Shown here: positions 11,913-25,700 of the stretch, piece after piece
Layout of the letters: each line of letters starts with the position of its first letter
Numbering within the stretch: position 1 is the stretch's first letter
Origin: Bombyx mori
Taxonomy: Eukaryota; Arthropoda; Insecta; Lepidoptera; Bombycidae
Length of the DNA: 64,000 nucleotides
Reading direction: 5' to 3'
NCBI RefSeq assembly: GCF_030269925.1
Contig: NC_085121.1
Coordinates: forward strand, 8,883,501 to 8,947,500
Translations under genes and position numbers: made by a program
The notes under the pieces: model-generated
What the model was told of the DNA's origin: nothing
The model's database searches: none
What the model saw: the letters and a program-made list of their open reading frames with translations, nothing else

Positions 11913-12670
11913 TAGTTTTGAATATACAATAGGAGTGTTGTATACAAATTATGTGGTTCGCTTATGAATGATACATTGGATACATAATTTGTTGTTGTGG
12001 CTTTATTCTGACGTTTACTTGCTTTTACCTACACAACGCACACGACAACAATGCGAGTGCACACAAAGTAAAACACACGAGCAGTTACGAGAGGATATTG
12101 TATGATGATGTTGAAGTGACTGAATTAAGGAACGTTAGACAAGATTTATAAAGATGTCATCTATAATGAATAAATTATTTCATACTGTTTTAATGATAGT
12201 CACAGCAGAGCATGAACGGCCATTATTGAATTCCGTACATACAGATAAAATAAAAATGAAATTCTAAAAACGAATGATCCTTTATTTTTAATTCAATTAC
12301 GAATAATGTCGAGAAATATCATAATAGAATTTTACGATTTGTTTGTTCGACTTGTTTGTCGTTTATATAATTTTCTTTATATCAATTTCAATTTGGATCC
12401 ACGTAGTTTGGCCTTTTTGCCGATTCTGTCTGCAACATGTCATTGATTTGTGCACGAATACAGCCATCTTTGTTGAATCTAGGAAAATAGGATGTTACCA
12501 CAAGCGGGTAGTCGCTACGACAACCAATGGCTACCACGTATTACTGGTATACACTATAACAGTAAAGTGCTCGCAACGTCCTGCGTTGCTGCGTGTACCG
12601 CATGACGTGTGACAATTCAATGGCGTCGCGCCAATATGTCTCAACGGTTTCTGATTAGTTGTCCATCATA

Positions 12671-12696
12671 CTATTAATAATAATAATAATAATAAA
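12671..12696. repeat. (TAA)n microsatellite
   Basis: About seven TAA repeats lie in the AT-rich intergenic DNA of 11913-14059, which otherwise shows no gene. Confidence 0.85.
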
Positions 12697-14059
12697 CATT
12701 TATACCAAACAAATTAGGTACAAAAAAAATAAAAAAAGATAACAAAAATAACGAGGCTTGGAAATGGTTACCGGCTCAGCAATGCCTAACAGTAACGAAC
12801 TATTTATAAAATGACATTAAATTAATACAGCCGATTGATAAGACCTTGAACCTTCTTAGAAACAAAATGATTATTAAGCAATATCACTCGATATGTTGAT
12901 TCAGGACTGTCCACTTCTAACTCGAAAATTGGAAATAATTGTTTAAACTAAAGTACATGGGTACTAAAATAAAAAATAAATCAAATATTGTGAAGGAATT
13001 ACAAGTAGGGTCTGAATATATATAATTGGATAAATTAAGGCATGCGTGCAGCGCATGGGTATCTTATAAGTTTTATTATCATTACACAGCTTGTAGTACG
13101 TTTAAAAATTCAGTTTTCTTTTAGTTCATAAAATCAAAAGCGCACTTCTGTTTTAAAAATAAAACCTCAAATTGTATAACTGTTTACAGGTTAATGGGTG
13201 AAGACTCATTTTGACGATAGGACGAATTTGAAATGACTAATAATCTGCTACAGCAGTGGAATTAAGATTCCTAAGGCAGCAAAAAAGGTAAAGTTATTTT
13301 TATATAATTTAAAGTTATGATGATTATGTCTCTCTGGACACAGCATGCTTATCTTATCCACTATTACAAATATATAATATCTGCACCACTGTATAATAAC
13401 TTCATAAAAAAATACTAAAGGTAAAATTAAAGTGATGTCTCTGATGATATTAAAAAAAAAATAACCACGGAGAGATGGTTGGCCCTTACTTATCACCGCT
13501 CGTATCTCGAAGTATCCACCTATTGAAAACTAAAAATTTTAAAATCTCGCTTGGCGATTGACTGTTCCATAGTGCCCATAGAAACAACTACCATCTTAGC
13601 GTCCATTGGACCACACCTTTTTTTTTTAAACCAAATTATTATCCTCTTTTTTCATTTTAAGATGGCACAAAGCTAATAAATATCAATTACAATGAAATAA
13701 GCATATGACAAAAGTTTTGTCCAAACTTAACAAATGCATATTAAATTTTATTTTACAGTATTAAGCAGATTATTCGCAACATTCTTGGACAAAATAAGAA
13801 GAGTATTGTATCCAAGAACAATTTAAGTACTCTTAAATGGAGAAAAACACAAAAGGTAAATATGTACTTCATTCTTAGTCTTTGCTACAGTCACTAAACT
13901 TTTGTATTAATACGGCTTCTTTTATTTACAGATATGAAAACGACCAAAGCAGTTCAATTTGCGTAAAATACATAGCTTGAAATATATTTTAAAGAATATG
14001 TTGTATAAATTTTGCAAAATAAATAATGGACTTGAATACGTTTTATTAATGAAATCAGG

Positions 14060-14340
14060 TATACTGCGTTTCGACATCCCTGATTCTGTTCACGCAGCAG
14101 CCAACCGTCGTCGATGCTCTAGAAACGTCCTGATCCACGATCCTGATCGCCTTTCAGTGCTGTTGGAGGCTACTAATAGTAACACAGCAGAAATAGCAAA
14201 TCACAGATCACACCTCGCCTATAGTATCAACTCGCCAAGTTCTCGACGAATCTTCTGAACGAGTCATGATTCCGATTCGGTAGTAGGTAAATGCATTTGC
14301 TACTATCTACCCTCGCAAGAGGGAGATGGTGATTTGTTCA
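14060..14340 (+). repeat. degenerate SINE-like retroposon (family B/C core)
   Basis: The core AACTCGCCAAGTTCTCGACG..TTCCGATTCGGTAGTAG corresponds to the shared core of families B and C (GAGTTTCTCGCCGGATCTTC). It is strongly diverged, and the tail is not clear. Confidence 0.45.
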
Positions 14341-14756
14341 CGTTCCCACGCGTGATTTGCTTCCAGTTATTTATTTATAATCGTTTCTCGATTGTGGTTG
14401 TTGAGAATGTGCAAACCAAGTACATACGTTTCGCACGTAAGTTTTGACTGAAAATCCTGTCAATATACAAGAGGATTTCCAATAAAAAAATCATATCTTT
14501 GAAATATCTTATATTAGGCCGCTTTAATGTATCATGCCTAAGAAACAAATTCCAGAACATTAATGGCTGCAAGTACTATTCATCACTTGCATGTTGATCC
14601 GGTCCCGTAGGATACCGTTGTAAGTGTTAACTATCTGACTATTTTTGCAATGTCTTAAAATATAGGTATCTACTCTTTAATTACGGTTAAGTACGTATTG
14701 CCAATAATCTTGAAATAAAAATCTGTTTTTATTCGGTAAAATCTGGAGCGAACAAC

Positions 14757-14972
14757 ACTGGTGGTAGGACGTCTTTTGAGTCCGCACGTGTAGGTCCCAC
14801 TACCTCACCTATTTCTGCCGTGAAGCAGCAATGCGTTTCGGTTTGAAGGGTGGGACAGCCATTGTATTGTTAAAACAGACCTTACAACTCATGACTCGAT
14901 ATGAGTGGCGAAATTCACGTTGTCTATGGGCTCCGGTTACCCCTTAACACCAGGTGGGCCGAGAGCTCGAAA
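14757..14972 (+). repeat. Bm1 SINE body, 5'-truncated
   Basis: It begins GGTGGTAGGACGTCTTTTGA and continues through TGAAGCAGCAATGCGTTTCG to ACACCAGGTGGGCCGAGAGC, the usual Bm1 body order. The A-rich tail is lost. Confidence 0.75.
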
Positions 14973-15179
14973 AGTGGGTGCTGCATGAACTGAATGATCG
15001 CCAGAGCGACGAACACGTCACGGTATGTATTGCGTTGTTCAATAGACAGAAACTAAATAATTTTAAACCATATTTGCGATGAAAATTTGTTTTTTTTTAA
15101 TAATCGTAAGCGGTCATTTTGTCAGACCTACACAATTTCCCCAACGAAATTTTACCTCTAAAAAGTCCTGGTTACTGTT

Positions 15180-15665
15180 TGGTTGTCTAGTGCTAGTATA
15201 GTTCATCACAGCTTACTAAATAGAATCAGCATTACGTTGTTTACTATTGTGATACTAGACCCAATGATGGTGAAGCTCGTAAATTTCCGTAAAAATTCCA
15301 TTAATCGCTTGTTCCCGCTGCTCCTACACGACAACGCTCAACCTTTTACGCCACACCGGAGGGTCTCTTAAGTTACAAGAGCTAGGGTTGGAAGTTTTGT
15401 GCTATCCATCCTGCTCATCAGACCTTACGCCGACACACTTCTACTTTTTCCAGTTCGAATAATTTCTTGGCAGGAAAAAAATTCCAAATCGAGGCTGTAC
15501 CAAATGCCTTTGAAGATTTTGTTAGCTCCCATATACCTGGACTTCTTCAAGGGCAGAAAATTTAATTAAAAATTATCACTGCGCTGGCAAATGCATCGAT
15601 CCATGGATGTATATTCAGATGGATTGATAAAAATAAAAAACAAAAAACTTTCTGTATGTACATAA
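15180..15665 (+). pseudogene. mariner transposase relic
   Basis: Conceptual translation in shifting frames gives pieces of a mariner transposase C-terminal half: a LLHDNAQPF block (second catalytic Asp region), ELGLEVL-like, then a YPSCSSDLTPTHF block (third Asp region, about 34 residues on), then a degenerate end. Frameshifts and stops interrupt it. No terminal repeats were found. It is a different and older copy than the element at 24205-25454. Confidence 0.65.
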
Positions 15666-16072
15666 ATTAAACGGCAATTTCGTAGGTAGACCTAATTTAC
15701 ACTTTGGTGGCTATTGGTTTTTAACACTTACGAGTCCGCACGGCCAAATACCATCCTACTTATCAGTGCTTCGCATGTCACGTCATAAAAAAGGGGTAAT
15801 CGTTATATTATTATTATTATAAGGTCTTAGACCTCATATCTAATGGTATGGTAGGCTGCAGCAATCCAGCTTATGACTGTTAGCTTGTTCACCTGGTTGT
15901 TTAATAGAAAAAGGGTAATGAAATTTGCAATTGTCACTTTTTATAAAAAAAGGAAATTGAAATGCATGAACTTGCCAGTGTCTTGAGTTTAAAAAAACCT
16001 TATCCCATCTCTACTGATGATATTTTGGAAATAAATAAATACGAAACATGCTTTTATAACTTTTTATTTAAT

Positions 16073-17305
<1,233 letters not shown>

Positions 17306-17934
17306 TTTGGGAGCGTAAATGCTAATGAATCCTAGAATAAAACAATGTATTTAATAACCTCTGTAAGTATTATAAAATGATTTATTTAACGCAGTCAGTG
17401 CGATGAGAAACAGAATGAAATTTGGAGAAATCTAACCTCACCAAGAGCACAAATGGAAAAGAAGCGGCTCAAAACTCAAATGAAAGAGGTCGATCTAGAG
17501 ATGTGATGGTGAATGATGATCTGAAAATGTTATGTTCGAAGAATGGCTTTATGGCAAAAATCGATTTTTAGCGATACCATCGAAGAATGCTTGTGAATCG
17601 ATCTCGACTGTTTCAATGTTTAGATATAAAATATTCACTATTAATTGCCTTCCCGATACCCTAGTATTAAATGTGTCAATGTTTTTGTTCCACTTAATCT
17701 CTTTGTGCACTTAAATAACTAAATACAATAAGAAAAAAAAGAGAGAAGAAATTCTATACCGGTTTTAATTAAGTGCACACTAGTACATTGTTTCCATTTT
17801 TGCGCTAAATAATACATTCTTCAGCATTATAGTGAATAATCTATTTTTCAAAATAGAATACGCTAGTAGAAGCAGGTGGCGGAGCGTGAGAAAGAGCTAT
17901 TCTCTATCTGTACCGATTGGCTGCGGTTGGGCCC

Positions 17935-18300
17935 TAGTTAGAAGGAAGTTTTAACCCAACTCCAGCTCCTGTATGAGACGCCCAAAACACGTCATTTCGA
18001 ATCCTCCCGATCCACTAACGGTGCTTTTAGGTGCCTGAAGCACCGATCATCGTTCACGTCGAACGCTTGCGATTAAAGGCTCGACGAGTAAATTAACCTA
18101 CAGACATAGCCCACTGAGTTTCTCGCCGGATCTTCTCAATGAGTCGCGTTTCCGATCCGGTGGTAGATTCTGCGAAGCACGGCTCTTGCTAGAGTTCGTG
18201 TTAGCAATGTCGTCAGGTTTGAGCCCCGTGAGCTCACCTACTAATTAAGGTTACGCTGAAATAGCCTCTCAAGGCTATTAGCTTGAGTAGGATAAAAAAA
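17935..18300 (+). repeat. SINE-like retroposon, family B
   Basis: It carries the core CCACTGAGTTTCTCGCCGG, then GTGGTAGATTCTGCGAAGC, then the tail CTCTCAAGGCTATTAGCTTG with a short A-run. The same family recurs at 36955-37186 and 50540-50960. It lies upstream of RpL30. Confidence 0.8.
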
Positions 18301-18339
18301 ATGTATGAGACAGCATCATTTGGTGACGGTTCAAGGCGA

Positions 18340-18725
18340 CAGGTTTAGGTTGCATGACGTGTTTTGTGGATTGTCGATTGCGATGTCGCAAAGTTGACAA
18401 TGAATAGCGATCGGTTGGCAGTAAATCGTTCCGCCTTTGTAGGCTAATTCTGGTCCAGCGGGATATATCTAAACACCAGCTGTACCGCGTGGGCAGCTTG
18501 ACGGGCCACCGACCGTGCTAACCGAAGTAAAGTCGTTTTCGCAGACTTCTACTGCATCGGGTGTATTTAGGCTGTTCACGTGCCTGATTGCCGTGTATCC
18601 TGCGGTCTGCCTGTCTCTGGTTTTGTTTTTCGGGGTCTAAATGTTTCAGCGAGAGTACAGGGGACTTGTTTAACGGATAGCTTCGGCAGTCTCGCATACT
18701 CCGCGTTGAAATTTCGTAAAAGAAT
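18340..18725. other. GC-richer segment of unknown origin
   Basis: It lies between two SINE insertions and is clearly richer in GC and CpG than its surroundings. No convincing ORF, promoter motif or terminal repeat was found. It may be an old retrotransposon body or a displaced promoter. Confidence 0.3.
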
Positions 18726-18768
18726 CAGAATCTGGAAAAAAAGAATTCATTAGGATTTCATTTTATTA

Positions 18769-19013
18769 CTGGTGGTAAGACCTCTTGTGAATCTGTGCGG
18801 GTAGGTACCACCACCCTGCCTATTTCTGCCATGAAGCAGTAATGCGTTTCGGTTTGAAGGGTGGGGCAGCATTGTAACTATACTGAGACCTTATAATTTA
18901 TGTCTCAAGATAGGTGGCGGCATTTACGTTTTAGATGTCTATAAGGTCCAGTAACCACTTAACACCAGGTGGGCCGTGAGGTCGTCACCCACATAAGCAA
19001 TAAAAAAAAGAAA
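18769..19013 (+). repeat. Bm1 SINE body, 5'-truncated
   Basis: It runs from CTGGTGGTAAGACCTCTTG through TGAAGCAGTAATGCGTTTCG to CATAAGCAATAAAAAAAAG, a typical Bm1 body and tail. Confidence 0.87.
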
Positions 19014-19767
19014 ATGGGAAAAATTTAAAGATTAATATTTATTAATCACAAAACTTAACAGGTTTTTTACATATTTTTGAATCTAATATCTTGCTCGAGA
19101 TATACCAATTAATTACCAATTAATTGATCCTTCAGGATTTTTAATTGTTTTTTTTTTACGATTAAAACCGCGTAGAAAGATTAGGCATTATAGTTGACGC
19201 ATGCGCAGTACACATATTTTGCATACATTTATTCAACTAATACAAATAGTTAATTAAACAAAAAATGAGTAATTTCGAAAGAGAACAAACGTATTTTATA
19301 TAAGAACAATCGAAAATGAATATTTACGAGTCATTAAGGACGAAAAAATATTAAAAATTGCAATCGGGGGGCTAACTTGTACATATATTATTAATAATTT
19401 TTTAAAAATAAATGAATGCAGAACAAACTATTATTAACATTGAACAATCATGAACAAATGATGAACAAACGAATTAATAGAAAATAAGTATAAAACAGAA
19501 AAGAAATTTTTTTTTGAGGGGCTAACTTCAGTCACCTGTCAAACGAATATATTAAGTGTTTAATACACTGAAGTAGGAAACCTAGTTTAATATATATTAA
19601 GTGTATAATCTATGGTATAATCTATGCAGCCAAATATGTATAATCTATGCTTGCCATATGGCTAATTTCTGAGATTTGCATTTACATTTTACAATGAAGT
19701 GAAGACTTAGTGAAAGACTTTGTTTAAAAAATATCTTTAAACATAAAGTTTTATATCAATTTAAACA

Positions 19768-22700
19768 ATGTCCAACAAGGCAATGAAAAGCAACACCTCT
19801 GGACTTTCGATTGGAAAGATTTATCTTCTTGTCTATAACGCCGCTCAAACTCTTGGGTAGGTATCGATATTCAAAACTTAGGTTAAAGAAAAAAAATGCT
19901 TAGCAAATTAAGCCTAGAAATTAAACTGAATATTAACAGTTTTTCATATTACATTACATAATACATTTACAGTATTTCATAAGCCTTGAAATTGTAAAAA
20001 AAAAAGTTAAGCATAAGCTAATGTAGTACGTTTAGAGCAAAGTTCATCGAAGAAAACACAATATATAGAGTTAGAGCTTTTTTTTTTCGTAAAATAATAA
20101 TTACACAAGAAAAAGTATATACATAGAACATAGGTTTATTAAATCCAGTGGTAGTTTTAGGATAAAGTTTATTCTAGTTTTTATTTGAGTTCTTTAAGAT
20201 TGTGTGATCGCTTTCAATGATTCTGTATCTATTATTTGTTAATGAAGATCAGTATCTATAATTTTTTCTTGTTGATCTAAAATGTTTCTTATTCTATTTT
20301 TCAGATGGTCTTACATGCTATGGCAGTCATTAGTACATTTTTTGAACCGTGGTACTTTGGATGCTTTTTGGAGTGAGATCAAGTGGACTGTCATTATATT
20401 TCAAAATGCTGCTGTATTAGAGGTATTTTTTAAATGTAGATTTAAAGTCAAGTCGGACATCCAGATAAAAATGATAAATATCTAAAAAAAACATAAAAAG
20501 TAAAAAATATGAATTTATTTGATGGTTATTAGTACAAGAAGTTACAGTCTTATGAAGAACTTGGCTTGGTGCCTTAAGACCATGTTTCATTATGATATTT
20601 TTTTACTGCCTAGATGGGTGATTGAAGGTCATTTTTCATCTGGTTAGGTAGTACTAGACCCCATAAACAATACAATGTGAATACTGCCACTTGATTTGAG
20701 ACATGAGGCCAAAGTCTCAAAGGTATTGTCCAACTCTTCAAACCAGATTACATTACTTGCTTACAGTAGAAAAAGATAGATTGATGGTACTCACCTATAG
20801 AAGCTTACAATATGCTTTCCTACCAGTAATTTCTGCTTGGAGATTGCAGTATGCTGGTATAACATACGGAGATCAGTTAATATCCAGTGAATGCCTTAGT
20901 TGCCTACTTTGATACTCACGAAAAGACATGGAGTGGTGTTATTTTAAGAGCCATCATCATTATAAAATCATGAATGATTCTTTAACATAGACTGACAGGT
21001 TGATGGTTAGTTAACCATATCAGATAAATAAAACTGTTTATCTACTGTGTATATAAATCAAGGCAGTATGCCTGAAGTCTTTTATTATAGACATATTATT
21101 ATAATAGACATAGTCCATAATACATTAATTTGACAAATAACTAATTTTCTTCAACCACCTTTTAAGACTTGTCTCTAAGAGATCATAATGAAATATTGTG
21201 TATTATACTGAGATTTCTAACAAGCAACGGTATTCAACTTCAATAAATCTGATTATGAAGTAAGTTTTTTTCTTTCACTCTAGGAACGAAATATAAAACA
21301 AAAACATTTCCTAGTTGCTACTTGTCATTTATAATATGAGTACATTGTAAAAATTGCAGTTTTACAGATTCAAGATTACAGATTCATTCGAGATTTTGAA
21401 AAATCCACTTTGTTGTCGACTTTAATTACTGTGCTTCTCAGGTTACTCGGGGTAAATTCCCAGTCCAATTCATTATCATTTTTAGATATTTTATATTTGG
21501 TGATTAGTGTCAGTGGGTCTATATACTTATGTGTGCGAGGTACCTATAAAAAAGGTGAAAATCTTATGTAAACCAATGAACTTGAATGCTATTGCTTAAT
21601 TTAAAACAAAAAGTACAAGAAATACTAATTTAAATTCAAATACTACAAACAAAACAGAAAATCATTCTGTTGAATATAAATGTGCTTAAAGGTCAAGTGT
21701 ATGAATGACCTATGAATATTTTTATTTTAAACGTCTACATTTTTAAACTTTTTTTTAACCTTGAAAGGCAAACACAATGCTCACCTGAGTCTTAAGAGTT
21801 TGACAAATCTCGTTTGAAGAGGAGTATGTCATACTGCTCATGAAATACTGGGATGTGGAGTTCATTTCAAAACCACATTGTACTTATTGTAAAGCAGTCA
21901 TGCAATCTGTTTTGTAGGGTGGGATCGCCTTTACACTCAAATAAAATTGAGACTTTGAGACTGAATGTTTCCAGGTCGGTGGCGGCCTTCAAGTTGTGAT
22001 GAATATGAGCTTCTTTAACCATATAACATCAGGTGGTTAGCGAGAATGTCACCCAACAACATAAAAAAATATATGAAATAGCTGATATTTGGGAATTGAT
22101 CTGAGATTGGATCTGTACTTTGTATAGCCTAAGCTTGGCCAAAGACCTATTTCTCCAAGCTCGAAGTACTGCTTAGACATTCCGTTCAATATTTCCAACA
22201 TCTTCGATGTTAACTTGAACGCCTTCCAAATGATTTCGATACTGAACACCATTCGAAATATCTACCCCAACAGACGTAGGTTGCAGCAAAAAGCTGTAAC
22301 TACATGTAGACTTCTTCAGGGATTCGTAAATTCACGAGTTGCTAATTTCGACTGAAGTGTTTTATGACAGTATCTCTCGCGGTAGGTCTTTGCGATATAA
22401 GACCCACAGTTAGAGCCTCGCTTTCGGGTCAGCCTTGTTAGGCTGAGTGAGTTAGATACATAATATGGTGGCTGAATGACCGTGATTGAAACCGTACTGT
22501 CGGTCACTGAACAGCTGGCGGTCGTGACGGTGTTCTAGAAGCTGCATATATTACCCCGGTAACGGTACTCGTCGAACTCGACAAAGAGTTCGACGTGCAA
22601 CCAAACCCACGAATCAGCTCGCTGAGTTTCTCGCCGAATCTTCTCAGCGGGTCACGATTCCGATCCGGTAGTAGATGCATTCGCGAAGTAGCTGCTCTTG

Positions 22701-25700
22701 AGTTGTTAGGTCTCTTTCGGAGGCGCTCGGGCAGCTGTTAGTAAACCCACCCCTCCTGGCTGAGCCTTTGCTCGCCCACCTGTCCTGGTGAAACTGGAAA
22801 GGCCTCCGGGTCACCTTCACAGTTCTTCAATCATAAAAAAAAACTGCGTATAAATAATGCCTCGAACATAAGCCCTGCACGAAGACGGAAACCTGCTGGT
22901 GCAGTATCTGTCGATGAATTTTAATCTTGTTGAACGGCATGAGAAACTAAAACGTTATTTTACTTAACTTTCACGAAATATTTCTTAATCAACAATATAG
23001 TGTAGTAAATATGAAACTTACTTAATTAATAAATTGGCGTAATTGCTGACAGATAGAAGGCTTACTGTAATCCCATTTGGGCAGTTACATCTTAGATATT
23101 ATGTATATGATCTATCTTATTTGTTCCAAAACAGTCATGGGGTTAGGTTTTGTTGTAAAATAAAAATTTCTTTCAAACCTCGTTACAGACACCTGCGATA
23201 TTTTAACTGAGAGAATAATAATAGTTAACATGTCACTAAATTGAGTAATATCTTGCGGAATATACATTAAATCGATAACACAAGCTCTTTTTCCACAGTT
23301 CTAAACGAATACAAATAACTATCGTTGTGCAATGATTATTGTGTTACTTTCAGATTTTACACGCTGCTGTAGGCTTAGTTCCATCTAGTGTATTTGTAGT
23401 TCTTATGCAAGTGTATTCAAGAGTGTTTCTGGTATGTGGAGCTTTACTGGCAACACAAGGAGCGACTACAAGTCCAGGGTTGCCTCTGTGTATACTCGCC
23501 TGGTCGATAACTGAAATCATAAGATATGCCTACTACGCTCTCAATCTGGTCGATATTGTACCCTCATCGCTGACGTTTTTGAGGTAATTACAATTACATT
23601 AATAATTATTACACAATTAAAATTTTATTTTTGCGCCACTGATATCGTTTTTTTTACAAACAATACGTGCATTGAAAAATATATGAATTTTTTTAATAGG
23701 CTTTCAATATTCTCTTTCCAATAGACGCTTTTGAATGTCTACCTAATGGCATAAATAATGCGCTCTGTCTAGTATAGAGACTAGCTATCTTTTAAGCAAT
23801 TTATACTCTAAAAAGACCTGAAATTAATTTCGCTAAGTACTTAAAGATGTCGGTATAGTCACAGTTGTACCAAAATGTACATTAAACTAACTTCGTTTTA
23901 TGACCATGAAATTTTATTTTATAAAAAAACAATGTATCAGTTAGAAGAAGAAAAGTTAGGCCAATGCTATTACTTTTCCACAATTCAGATAGCCAAATAC
24001 CCATCAAACATGGATTAGAAATACTTTGGATTTAAGTTTGGAAACTTTTAGTATTAATATTAAAAGTATGTATTTGAAAACTACAGTCATAGACTAGTCA
24101 GCGGAATATATGAATGACGAAATCGCGAGTTTTTGAATTTGTACTCCACACATAGCACTAACAGATCTTTTTGGCCTTGTCTAGTTTAAGTCATCCTTAT
24201 TATAATAGGTTGGGGAAAAAGTTTATTCGCATTTTTTAAGAAAATCCACAACATTTTTTAATATAGTTTATTTACATTTAACTAAAGTATGTAGAAGGTA
24301 CCATTTTGTACGATAACTTTTTGCCATCTTGTAGGTAGGGACATGATCCCATTGCTATAGAAATTTTGGGGCTTCTGATAAAAATACCGCGACAATTGGT
24401 TTTGGCAATCCTCTCGTGATGTTAACCTGACACTGCCTAAAGAATTCTGAAGAGACCGAAACCGGTAGAAATCTGAAGGTGTAAGGTCAGGACTATACGG
24501 CGGATGCATTAATACCTCTCTGCCAAGCTCTCTTAATTTTTGCTGAGTAGCTAAATATGTGTGAGGTCTAGCGTTATCATGATGAAAACCACACCCATTC
24601 TGTTGATTAATTCCGGCCGCTTTCTCTCAACTTCTTGCTTTAATCTCATCAGTTGTTTGCAATAGAGTTTAGAATCGATGGTCCTGAATCCAAAAATTTC
24701 AAAAATCCTAATCGAAAAATTCCAATCCCACCACAAACACAGCATCACCTTGTTGCGAGTTAACCCGGGTTTCGCCACAGTCGGTGAAGTCTGACTGGCC
24801 TTTAACCGCCACCTTTTTCGCACGTTCTTTTCGTACGTGATCCACTTTTAATCACCAGTTATCAGCTTCTTCAAAAATGGTTCGTCGTAACACGGTTCAT
24901 TAGGTTTCTTTCAGTGAGCTCGTGAGGTACCCAAATATCGAGCTTTTTTGTGTACCTGGTTTTTTCAAATGCGCCAAAACTGTTTTGTGGTTAATTCCCA
25001 GCTATTCAGCTACGTCGTAACTACTGATATGCCGATCTTGCTCCACTTTTTCAAAAATGGCATCCATTTTATCCGTAATGGGGCGACCAGAGCGACGTGC
25101 ATCTTTAACATCAAAATTTCCGGATTGAAAACGCTTAAACCAAATTTGTGCTACTCTCACAGACACTGCACTAGGTCCATCAACATCGCAAATTTTTTTC
25201 TCGACTTGCGTTGCATTTTTACATTTTTTGTAGTAAAATTTTAAAGTGTATCGAATTTCTTCATTAGATTCACTCATCTTGACACTACGAAAAATAAATA
25301 AAAATCGCACATTTTCCTAATTTGAATTTGGAATTATCTTCTTTACAATTTAAACTTTTAATGAAACCAAAACAGCCAGATACAAATTAGCCAAAGAGAT
25401 TTTATTACAAGTTCATACATACTATAATACGAAAAGCCTGTTTCTCCAACCTTTTATGTACCAATTTAATAATATTTAGGATTTTTGTGGGTGACGCACA
25501 TATATTTGGAATTGAGCAAGCCCCAAGTTTCTTGTCGATACTTCTCAACTTCTGAACTTTCCAATTTTCGTTGAAACTGCGTTCCGAATCGGCGGTGAAG
25601 ATACATAATAGTTCTTTTGACGTTCAACAAGTATGTACTTTCATTTACGTTGAATAAAAAAAAAATTGATTTGATTTGATTTGATAATAACGTGCATAGA

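Noticed and set aside
17870..17935. Terminal-oligopyrimidine start (CTCTTTCTC) with CCAAT box for RpL30
   Set aside because: The motif arrangement is tempting on the minus strand, but it abuts a SINE and may be repeat sequence, and no clear donor follows it.
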